A stretch of DNA of 64,000 nt, taken from PALSA-505 sp036267135. Its GTDB lineage: Bacteria; Actinomycetota; Actinomycetes; Streptosporangiales; Streptosporangiaceae. A program made the position numbers and the translations under genes. Below the pieces are notes generated by a model, which saw nothing but the letters and a program-made list of their open reading frames with translations, was not told where the DNA came from and ran no database searches. Positions 34,876 to 41,741 of the stretch are shown here, piece by piece; the first letter of the stretch is position 1; each line of letters opens with the position of its first letter. The stretch spans positions 124,001-188,000 of the forward strand of contig DATAWQ010000063.1 in NCBI GenBank assembly GCA_036267135.1, written 5' to 3'.

Positions 34876-35036
34876 CTTACGGTCAACACGCTTGCCGAAT
34901 TCGTCTTATAAATCAGTAATCGAGATCTGCACCGCCTGGCTCACGGCAAATCATGTCGATGCGGGATGACAGTCCATCGCGGCGGGCTAGTCACGTTGTC
35001 GGCTTAGTTCAGAGCCCAGTGCCAGGCCGAGCTAAC

Positions 35037-35429
35037 TCAGTGTTGAAATCCACTGGGGCTACCGTGGCGCTCGATGGTCAGATCGAGCAGCCGGTCAAGC
35101 TCGCGGTCGAGCAGCGGAATCCGGTCGGCTACCTCCGGTGGTGCGATCAGCAGCGCATTGTAGAGGGCCCTATTCCACTCCCCTGCCGCCTCGTTGTAGG
35201 CGGCTACGGCGGGATCGGCCTGGTCGACCGATGCTTCCACGCTCAGGTAAGCCACGTTGATCATCCGACGCACGGCCAACTGCAGGGCGCTGAGCAGGCT
35301 GGAGCTAGCCTGCCATTGCGAGTCGCGCAGCCATCCAGTGCGCTCCCGCCGGTCGCCGAGAGCAATCCCGACCAGTCCGCCTGTGATGGCCAGTAAGCCG
35401 CCAACTAGCGTCGTGAGAATCGCAAGCAC
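35037..35429 (-). CDS. Hypothetical protein with N-terminal membrane helix
   Basis: A 130-aa protein with one membrane helix at the start (MLAILTTLVGGLLAITGGLVG), then a soluble part with alpha-helical, coiled-coil-like pattern (SSSLLSALQLAVRRMINV ... IPLLDRELDRLLDLTIERHG). Not recognised. It is the second unit of cassette 4, on the opposite strand to the RHH/PIN pair. The GTG start at 35429 is uncertain because no good ribosome-binding site precedes it. Confidence 0.6.
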   Translation of the reverse strand: MLAILTTLVGGLLAITGGLVGIALGDRRERTGWLRDSQWQASSSLLSALQLAVRRMINVAYLSVEASVDQADPAVAAYNEAAGEWNRALYNALLIAPPEVADRIPLLDRELDRLLDLTIERHGSPSGFQH

Positions 35430-35648
35430 GGGAATAGTGTGACGTGCCAGACCTCGTCATGTTGGGATGAGCGCGCGGTTGGTGGCGGCTCCCCGACGCT
35501 CCTAGCAGCGCACCGTGACATACCTTGGCTGGGCCGTGCCCGTTGCGTGCCCGTCAGGGTGGTGAGCCACGGGGGTTCACGGTTACTCACAGGGACAGCG
35601 GCACGCGCCTGACCTGAGGGACCGCTGGTCAGCGGCCTGTGGTCCGAG

Positions 35649-35691
35649 GCCTTCCAGCTGGTCATGCGGGTTCGATTCCCGTCGCCCGCTC
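35649..35691 (+). repeat. tRNA-Gly 3'-end copy R4 (attachment-site scar, diverged)
   Basis: Forty-three bases resembling the tRNA-Gly 3' half, with one A deleted in the anticodon arm (cttccagctgg) and compensating changes in the T stem (gcgggttcgattcccgt). Upstream are gtgcccgt direct repeats at 35536 and 35547 (11-bp period), an imperfect inverted repeat at 35562-35590 and the palindrome ccgctg-gt-cagcgg at 35622-35635. The paired T-stem changes suggest the copy came from a slightly different tRNA-Gly, for example in a donor genome. Confidence 0.88.
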
Positions 35692-35702
35692 TTTTGATCC
35701 CT

Positions 35703-35996
35703 GGCCTTGTGCCAGTACGGGCGGAAGTTCGATCGGCGCAAGCGTCCGCCCTCGGGTCCAACGAAGACGACGCCTCGGGGACCAGGCTCGGCGAACCGTT
35801 CGAGGTGCCAGCGCAGTTCCGGCACCAGCTCGGCGGGGAAACGCCACCGTGCGCCGCCCAGCTCGTGACTTCGGTGTCTCGGGGCGCAGGCCACCCTTGT
35901 CTCGCTCGGCCAGGGTGGTGACCGCAGCGCGAACTGACGTTGGTTGAGCCGGCTCAAGGTGCGGCGCCCCCTCGGGCTCTGGCAGGGAGCTGACAC
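35703..35996 (-). pseudogene. Tyrosine integrase fragment (middle of catalytic domain)
   Basis: The minus strand encodes a piece of an actinobacterial phage-type integrase: PKSRAGRRTVAFP, then after a one-base shift near 35850, AELVPELRWHLERFAEPGPR and GVVFVGPEGGRLRRSNFRPY. The fragment stops about 10 bp from R4, before the HxxR and Tyr motifs, so it is inactive. This remnant is direct evidence that a tyrosine recombinase element used the tRNA-Gly site. Confidence 0.75.
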
Positions 35997-36007
35997 CGAT
36001 GACCGGC

Positions 36008-36749
36008 TTAGCCGCGAAGCCAGGTGAGGATCTTGCCGTAGACGTCATCGTCGGGTACGTGCCAGCCGTCATAGTCGAAGCGTTCGGCTGCGGGGACGCT
36101 GGCGGTCAGCCAGTCGGAGTGGGCGCGTGGCATGCGGGTGTCTCGTGAACCATGCCAGATCGCGACCGGTGTGGTGATCGTGGCTACGTCGAATCCCCAC
36201 GGCCGGACGGCGGCGAACTGATCATCAATCCATCCGTCGAGGCTGTCGGTGAAGGTCGCGCGGAGCCAGGCCATGGCTGCGGGATCGTCCATCGCCCGCG
36301 AAGGCTGGGGCGGTACCGGCTCGCCGGGTTCGGGGAGCATCTCGGGGCCGCCTGCGGCGATGGTGGCCATGATGCCTGCCGCGGCCTCGGCCAGGAACGG
36401 CCGCAGTTTCCCTTCGCCTTCGAGTGCCAGCCGGAGCGCCTGCCCGCGGCTTGGGTCAAGCCTGCCGAAGAAATCCACGCCGTCCGCGCAGAAACATGCG
36501 CCGGCCGGCCCGGCGCGTCGAACCGCCGTAGCCCGGACGATCGTGCACCAGCATCCGCACGCCGGACCGCTCGATCGCGGAGACGATACCCGGCCTCTTC
36601 CAGCGAGTGCCTGGTGATCCGTTGTGCGAGATAACCGGTATCCCATCTTCCGGGCCGTACAGGCAGTAATTCACTACCCGGTCCCCGATGGCCAGCTCGC
36701 AGGTCGCCCGGGAGCAGCGCGGCCACATCATCGGTCTCCACGACACCAT
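36008..36749 (-). pseudogene. Decayed alpha/beta hydrolase
   Basis: Two frames carry parts of one hydrolase. The N-terminal part (36456-36749) has LYGPEDGIPVISHNGSPGTR and VRMLVHDRPGYGGSTR. The C-terminal part (36008 to about 36480) has VAIWHGSRDTRMPRAHSDWL with the acidic residue and DGWHVP with the His. The segment with the nucleophile elbow GxSxG, expected between them, is absent, so a deletion plus frameshift has destroyed the gene. Cargo of cassette 5. Confidence 0.7.
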
Positions 36750-37009
36750 CCAACCCGATCACGCTGTCGTATAACACGACTCAAGACCGTGGTCTGGCGA
36801 AGATCACGCTACAGAGCGCAACCAGCTTCTGGGCCAGGGGAAACCTGGGCCAGGGCGATGCTCCGCCCCGCCCAAAACGGCCGCCAGCCCGCACCGGTGC
36901 GGCGGCCCAGCCACAGGCACACCAGCAGCCGCGGTCAGAACCTAGGGTCAGCCCTACAGTGGCCCTAGGACGCCTGCTGGAGCGCTGGTCAGCGGGGGTG
37001 GAGTCCGAA

Positions 37010-37053
37010 GCCTTCCAAGCCGGTCATAAGGGTTCGATTCCCTTCGCCCGCTC
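37010..37053 (+). repeat. tRNA-Gly 3'-end copy R5 (attachment-site scar)
   Basis: Forty-four bases matching the tRNA-Gly 3' half with two substitutions (aagccggtcataag). The palindromic element cgctg-gt-cagcg (36983-36994) lies 15-16 bp upstream, but I find no 11-bp-phased direct repeat. It is the rightmost recognisable copy and therefore probably the oldest boundary. Confidence 0.88.
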
Positions 37054-37091
37054 TTATGGTTTCCGCCCAGGTCAGGGTGATTTTCGTTGCT

Positions 37092-37335
37092 CTCTCTAAT
37101 GAGATCAGTCGGGCCCGCTTCTGGGAGGCTCGGCTGCAGCAGCGGCCGGCTGGGTCAGCACTCGCTCTCTCAGGCTCCTTGGAAGCCTATTGGCAGATCG
37201 TGCGCCCGCCGGTTCGCCGGTGGCCGGACTGCTGATGGGATGTCGTGCCCGCGTTGCGTGAGCACTTGATCATTAGGTCGCAGGGGTCCCCGGGTGCTGT
37301 GATCTTGCCGACGGGATATCGAGGAGTTGCTGCGG
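37092..37335 (+). ncRNA. Candidate bridge RNA region of the IS110 element
   Basis: In IS110 elements of the IS621 type the non-coding left end is transcribed into a structured guide RNA with a target-binding and a donor-binding loop. This 245-bp stretch has the right position and size and contains stem candidates (aggct/agcct around 37170-37190, ccggt/accgg-type near 37210). The sequence gatgggatgtc at 37234-37244 recurs at 38600-38610 in the right end next to the CT core, as expected of a donor guide. No RNA evidence is available. Confidence 0.55.
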
Positions 37336-38589
37336 GTGCTGTTCATCGGAGACGACTGGGCTGAGGATCACCACGATGTTGAGCTCGAGGACGAGGGCGG
37401 CCGGCGGCTGGCCCGGGCCCGGTTGCCGGAAGGGCTGGAGGGCATTACCCGGTTGCACGCGCTGGTGGCTGAGCATGCCCCGGCGGGCCGGTCGGAGCTG
37501 TCACCTGAGGAGGTGGCCGGCCGGGTGGCCGTCGGGATCGAGACCGACCGCGGCCCGTGGGTGTCTGCGCTGCGGGCAGCGGGCTACCAGGTGTTCGCGA
37601 TCAACCCGCTGTCGGCGGCGCGGTACCGGGAGCGGCACTCCACGTCGGGTGCGAAGAGCGACGCGGGGGATGCTCACGTGCTCGCGGAGATCGTTCGCCT
37701 CGACCGTGGTCATCATCGCGCGATCGCCGGGGACAGCGAGCTGGCGGATGCCGTCAAGCTCCTGGCGCGAGCGCACCAGACCGCGGTCTGGGAACGGACC
37801 CGGCATGTGCTTCGGCTGCGGTCGGTGCTGCGCGAGTTCTTTCCCGCCGCGGTAGAGGCCTTCGATGACCTGGCCGCGGCGGACGCGCTGTCGCTGCTCG
37901 GGCGGGCACCGGACCCGGTGCGGGCAGCGAGGCTGACCCGTAGCCAGCTCACGGCCGCCTTGCGTGCTGCGCGCCGCCACCACGCCGATGCCCGGGCCGA
38001 CGCCCTGCTGGCGGTCCTGCGGGCTCCCGGGCTACGTCAGCCGCCGGTCACCGAGGGCGCGTATGCGGCTGTCGTCGCCGGCCAGGTCCGCATCATCACG
38101 GCTCTCAACGAGCAGATCGCGGGGCTGCAGGAGGTGATGGCCGGGCATTTTGGCCGTCACCCGGCCGCTGACATCTATCTCAGCCAGCCGGGTTTCGGAG
38201 TAATCCTGGCGGCCCGCGTCCTCGGCGAGTTCGGCGACGACAGCCAGCGCTTCAGCGACGCCCGGGCCCGCAAGAACTATTCCGGGCAGAGCCCGGTCAC
38301 CCGTGCCTCCGGCAAGAAAACCATCGTGCTGGCCCGCTACGCCACTAACCGCCGCCTGGGTGCGGCGCTGCACCTGCAAGCCTTCGCCGCACTGGGCGCA
38401 TCACCGGGCGCCCGGGCCTACTATGACGCGCTGCGCGGCAGGAACATCGGCCACCACGCAGCCCTGCGGCAACTCGCCAACCGGCTCGTCGGCATCCTCC
38501 ACGGCTGCCTCAAAACCGGCACCCTCTACGACGAGGACACCGCCTGGCAGCAGCACCACCGCACCGACCCTCAGACCGCCGCCGCTTGA
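37336..38589 (+). CDS. IS110 family transposase (DEDD recombinase)
   Basis: The roughly 417-aa recombinase has the N-terminal RuvC-like DEDD domain: FIGDDWAEDHHDVEL, GIETDRGPW and SGAKSDAGDAHVLAEI supply the four acidic residues. The C-terminal Transposase_20 domain has YLSQPGFGVILAARVLGEFG and RKNYSGQSPVTRASGKK with the candidate catalytic Ser. GAGGAG at 37321-37326 favours the GTG at 37336 over the TTG at 37327. The frame is intact, so the element may be active. Confidence 0.9.
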   Translation: MLFIGDDWAEDHHDVELEDEGGRRLARARLPEGLEGITRLHALVAEHAPAGRSELSPEEVAGRVAVGIETDRGPWVSALRAAGYQVFAINPLSAARYRERHSTSGAKSDAGDAHVLAEIVRLDRGHHRAIAGDSELADAVKLLARAHQTAVWERTRHVLRLRSVLREFFPAAVEAFDDLAAADALSLLGRAPDPVRAARLTRSQLTAALRAARRHHADARADALLAVLRAPGLRQPPVTEGAYAAVVAGQVRIITALNEQIAGLQEVMAGHFGRHPAADIYLSQPGFGVILAARVLGEFGDDSQRFSDARARKNYSGQSPVTRASGKKTIVLARYATNRRLGAALHLQAFAALGASPGARAYYDALRGRNIGHHAALRQLANRLVGILHGCLKTGTLYDEDTAWQQHHRTDPQTAAA

Positions 38590-38671
38590 CAAATTTCAGG
38601 ATGGGATGTCTGCCTAGTCATGGCAACACCACCAGCCGGGATTGTGCCACATGCGGCCCGAGGGCTCTTGG

Positions 38672-38926
38672 TCAGCTTGCTGCGCTCAGCGGGCGGATGC
38701 CATCGAGTGCGGCACCCAGCCGGCCCTTCTCGATCTCAAGGTCGTAACGGACTCGCAGGTTCATCCAGAACCGCTCGGAGGTGCCGAAGTAGCGGGCCAG
38801 ACGCAACGCGGTGTCCGCGCTGATCCGCCGCTGGCCATGAACGATCTCATTGATCCGCCGAGCAGGGACACCCAACTCTTTGGCCAACCGATACTGGCTC
38901 ACATCAAGTGGCCTCAGGAACTCCTC
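38672..38926 (-). pseudogene. 5'-truncated second higA copy
   Basis: Residues SQYRLAKELGVPARRINEIV through SADTALRLARYFGTSERFW match the cassette 1 HigA almost exactly. The homology continues into the 3' flank (38612-38671 resembles 31408-31466) but stops within the EEFL codons near 38926, so the first 20 or so residues and any higB are lost. It lies directly behind the IS110 element, in the cassette that element interrupted. Confidence 0.85.
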
Positions 38927-38931
38927 TCAGC

Positions 38932-39057
38932 GTAGACAGCATCAACTCCAGACCGCGTGCCCGTGGCGTGCAGGGAATCAGTGTGGCCCGGGTGCCGGAC
39001 TGGCCCATCCGCTCCATCAGCTCGCGCAGACTCACGGTCCGCTGCGGTGCGGCCCCA
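38932..39057 (-). pseudogene. Tyrosine integrase C-terminal fragment
   Basis: The minus strand reads GNSGAAP..., then VSLRELMERMGQSGTRATLI and, after a one-base loss, LHATGTRSG. This is the end of a tyrosine integrase (family form GNTLAAxTGxSLRELMERMGHS..ALIYxHAT), with the catalytic region just at the truncation. It abuts the truncated higA, marking a deletion junction. The fragment differs from the one at 35703-35996, so at least two integrases have decayed here. Confidence 0.65.
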
Positions 39058-39111
39058 GAGTTTCCACGTGGGCACCTGGAAGTTTTGAAGAATCCCGATC
39101 GCAGCGACGCG

Positions 39112-39489
39112 TTAACCGCGTTCGTTCGCCGTGAGGATGGTGCTCGGGGGCGGCGCTGTCGTGTCATCGGCCGCGTCTTCGGGACGGACCCGGGCGGCCT
39201 GCTGGAGCCAGGCGACGTGAGCCTGGAATGCTTCGCGCCCGTTGGGGGTCAGCCGGAACCAAGTCCGCGGCCGACGGCCGACCGCCCCTTTCCTGACTTC
39301 GACGTAGCCGGCGTCTTCCAGGAGCCGCGACTGCTTCGACAGCACCGAGTCACTGATCGCCGCGGCGTCGCGCAGCGCGGCGAACTCGACCCAGTCCGCG
39401 CCGCTGGCGAGCAGGCCGCAGATCGACAGCCGGGTAATGGGGTGAATGACCGGATCCAGCGTGGCGGCTGGCTTGCCCTTGGCAGTCAC
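39112..39489 (-). CDS. Winged-helix transcriptional regulator
   Basis: The 125-aa protein has the pattern of a winged-helix regulator of the MarR/ArsR-like 'HTH_27' type: HPITRLSICGLLASGADWVEFAALRDAAAISDSVLSKQSRLLEDAGYVEVRKG (helix-turn-helix near residues 40-65) then RPRTWFRLTPNGREAFQAHV. Its start overlaps the stop of the upstream membrane protein by 4 bp, so both are one operon, probably autoregulated through the palindrome at 39971-39999. Confidence 0.85.
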   Translation of the reverse strand: MTAKGKPAATLDPVIHPITRLSICGLLASGADWVEFAALRDAAAISDSVLSKQSRLLEDAGYVEVRKGAVGRRPRTWFRLTPNGREAFQAHVAWLQQAARVRPEDAADDTTAPPPSTILTANERG

Positions 39490-39953
39490 ATCGCTCCTCT
39501 GCCCGTCTCCAGGTCCCGGCGGATGCCCCGCATATGGCCTTGCCAGCAGCCCGTTCCCGCCAGGGTAGCGAGCACGCCAACCACGATCGCGGCCGCGAGC
39601 AGGCCGTGGTCGAGCAAGAGCGTTTCCACCCCGTCAGCCGCCAGGAGAACCACCAGCATGGCGATGAACCAGACGCGGCCGGAAGGGTACTGCAGGGTCC
39701 GTGTGCCCAGATTCACGCCGCTGACCCGGGCCAGGGCGAGTTGCGCCAGGCAGAACACCACAATGGCGAGCAGGGTGCCCCCGATGCCCGCACCGGTGAG
39801 GTAGCGGGATCCGATCGGCACCGCAAGGGCCACGGCCCACGCGAAGGCCATAGCCACGACGTACCACCACGGCGTCTTCAGGCGGCTGGCCAGTTGCACG
39901 CGCTGGGTGTGCAGCAGCTCCAGCTCCGCGACGTTCTCCGTGTCGTCTCTCAT
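39486..39953 (-). CDS. Four-helix membrane protein
   Basis: From the ATG at 39953 (AGGGAG upstream) the protein has 155 aa: a short cytoplasmic start (MRDDTENVAELELLHTQRVQ), four hydrophobic helices between residues about 35 and 140 and a short basic end. Not recognised beyond its pairing with a winged-helix regulator, a common arrangement in actinobacteria. It is the first gene of a two-gene operon whose start is 18 bp from the operator palindrome. Confidence 0.7.
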   Translation of the reverse strand: MRDDTENVAELELLHTQRVQLASRLKTPWWYVVAMAFAWAVALAVPIGSRYLTGAGIGGTLLAIVVFCLAQLALARVSGVNLGTRTLQYPSGRVWFIAMLVVLLAADGVETLLLDHGLLAAAIVVGVLATLAGTGCWQGHMRGIRRDLETGRGAM

Positions 39954-39970
39954 CACTGCGGCACTCCCTT

Positions 39971-39999
39971 CATGTACTTTCCATTGTGGAAAGTACATG
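39971..39999. promoter_or_regulatory. Perfect 29-bp palindromic operator
   Basis: The arms catgtactttcca and tggaaagtacatg are perfectly complementary around the central three bases ttg. It lies directly upstream of the membrane protein/regulator operon. The sequence is AT-richer than its surroundings, consistent with a promoter. The natural candidate ligand is the winged-helix regulator of the same operon. Confidence 0.75.
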
Positions 40000-40199
40000 C
40001 CCGGATGGTGATGCGGCAAACGGCTGGGGCGGGAGGACGGCTCCACCCTCCCCATGCTCTGCAGGTTGTGGCCTCCGTGGCTGCAACTCGAAGGCGGCCT
40101 CCCCTTCAGCCCGGTAGCGGCCAGCAGCGTGTAGGCCCATGCAACGTTCGCTGCAGACCCGTCTTAACGGGTTGTGAGACCAACCAGTGGAGGTGCCGG

Positions 40200-40664
40200 A
40201 TGGCGGAGCTCCCACCGCCCCCAGAGGGAATTGTGCTGACCCATTTCATCGTCTCGGACGATGTCGAGCGCTCCCGGCGCTTCTACACCGAAGTGCTCGG
40301 CGGCCGGGTGGTCTTCGGCCCAGAGCCGACCAATGTTGCGCTAGGCAACAGCTGGATCGTCATCAATGGCGGCGGAGGCCCGACCGACGACAAGCCTACG
40401 GTCATCCTGGAGACGCCGCCCGATCCCGACCGGGTCAGCAGCTTCCTCAATATCCGGGTCAAAGACATCGAGGCCGTGTACGCCGAATGGAGCGCCCGCG
40501 GTGCTCAATTCCTGACACCGCCGAAACAGCACGCGTACGAGAAGCGTTGCTACATCCGCGATCCCGACGGCCATCTGATCGAAGTAGGGCAAACGACGGA
40601 CCCAGAGGGTGACTGGTCGCCCGCTCACTGGCCGTCAAGCACGCCCGCTGAAGAGTCCGAGTGA
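40200..40664 (+). CDS. VOC family (glyoxalase/bleomycin-resistance-like) protein
   Basis: The 154-aa protein has the VOC fold pattern: GIVLTHFIVSDDVERSRRFY near residue 10, EVLGGRVVFGPEPTNVALGN, and the second half SSFLNIRVKDIEAVYAEWSARGAQF with CYIRDPDGHLIEVGQT at the end. The ATG at 40200 follows GGAGG at the proper distance. Substrate unknown. Its last 40 bp overlap the 3' end of the convergent kinase gene. Confidence 0.88.
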   Translation: MAELPPPPEGIVLTHFIVSDDVERSRRFYTEVLGGRVVFGPEPTNVALGNSWIVINGGGGPTDDKPTVILETPPDPDRVSSFLNIRVKDIEAVYAEWSARGAQFLTPPKQHAYEKRCYIRDPDGHLIEVGQTTDPEGDWSPAHWPSSTPAEESE

Positions 40665-41650
40665 AGGCCGAGATTGCCGGCGACGTCTTCGCCCTGCCAC
40701 CTGGCCAATAAGAACCACTGAAGCCCGAAACCCCAGCTACGGCTGCCGGCCGTGTACTCGGAGAAGATCTCAGCGAGTACGCGTCGCGCGCTCGCGACTT
40801 CGTCGTCGCCCACCGTGTAGGCACAGGCGACGAGCGTCTTCCACAGAGCCCAGCCACGTCCGCGCGCCCAGGCTGCCTCGTCCACCAGCAGCCGCTGCCG
40901 GAACGCGTGCCGACTCTCGGCGGTCAGCATTGTCCAGGCGATGGCCAGGTCACAGGCTGGATCACCGACACCGCACGTACCGAAGTCGATAACCGCCGCC
41001 AACTGCCCGTCGCGGAGCAGGAGATTTCCCGCGGCGACGTCACCGTGGAACCAGGCCTCCGCACCGTCCCAGCGGGCATCCAGGGCGCTATTCCAGATCT
41101 CGCGCGCCAACCCGGCATCGATGTGGCCGTCCAATTCCGCAAGCGCATTCTGGACCTGCCGCTCGTACGTGCGCAGCGTGCCGCCGCGGAACCAGTTGTG
41201 CTTTCCCGGGCGCGGACCGTCGGCGGGGTCGACGCTCCGCAAGGCCGCCAGGAATCCAGCCAGGTCAACGAACCGGCCGGGATCGGCAAGACAGCTCGCG
41301 CTAGCCGGCTCGCCGCCGAGCCACTGGTAGACCGACCACGAGTACGGATAGCCCGCACCGGATACTCCCTTGGCCAGCGGTACCGGAATCGGCAGCGGGA
41401 GCTGGGGAGCGAGCACCGGAAGCCACCGATGCTCCTTGTCGACTGCCAATGCGTACTCCGACGCGCTGGGCAGGCGCACCAGCATTCCGGCGCCGAGGTG
41501 GAACGTCCAGTTATCCCAGCCACCGCTGGCAACGGGGCGAACCGGGTGATCAGCCCACCGAGGGAACTGCTGCCCGACCAGACGACGCACCTGCTCCACG
41601 TCCACGTTGATGCGCTGTGGCACGGGACCGAGATCCGGTGTGTTACTCAA
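40625..41650 (-). CDS. Aminoglycoside phosphotransferase (APH) family kinase-like protein
   Basis: The 341-aa protein has the APH/choline-kinase fold. The catalytic loop is WFHGDVAAGNLLLR (HGDxxxxN) and the metal-binding segment VIDFGTCGVGDPACDLAIAW. ASGGWDNWTFHLGAGMLVRLP forms the nucleotide-binding N-lobe. Members phosphorylate aminoglycosides or unrelated metabolites such as macrolides or homoserine-like substrates, so resistance cannot be assumed. ATG start at 41650. Confidence 0.88.
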   Translation of the reverse strand: MSNTPDLGPVPQRINVDVEQVRRLVGQQFPRWADHPVRPVASGGWDNWTFHLGAGMLVRLPSASEYALAVDKEHRWLPVLAPQLPLPIPVPLAKGVSGAGYPYSWSVYQWLGGEPASASCLADPGRFVDLAGFLAALRSVDPADGPRPGKHNWFRGGTLRTYERQVQNALAELDGHIDAGLAREIWNSALDARWDGAEAWFHGDVAAGNLLLRDGQLAAVIDFGTCGVGDPACDLAIAWTMLTAESRHAFRQRLLVDEAAWARGRGWALWKTLVACAYTVGDDEVASARRVLAEIFSEYTAGSRSWGFGLQWFLLARWQGEDVAGNLGLHSDSSAGVLDGQ

Positions 41651-41741
41651 CGAGACGATCTCCTTCGGGAACGAGACAGTGCGGCCTGCGACCCCGGGCG
41701 TAGTCGATCACCTGCTCCCACCCGGGGGCCGACACCTCGAA

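Larger units (their letters stand above)
37092..38613 (+). mobile_element. IS110-family insertion sequence
   Basis: Comparison with the uninterrupted relative in cassette 1 defines the ends. There the sequence reads cactgcttagtcacggcaac; here ttcgttgct precedes and agtcatggcaac follows the element. Removing 37092-38613 with a CT core at 37090-37091 and 38614-38615 restores the cassette sequence, so the element is about 1.52 kb, in line with the family. IS110 elements insert without target duplication at a CT-type core. The left non-coding end is about 245 bp and the right only 24 bp. A run of CT dinucleotides at 37090-37097 makes the left end uncertain by a few bases. Confidence 0.8.

Noticed and set aside
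32255..37053. R1-R5 as additional tRNA-Gly genes
   Set aside because: All lack the acceptor 5' strand, D arm and half of the anticodon stem; only the 3' half is present.
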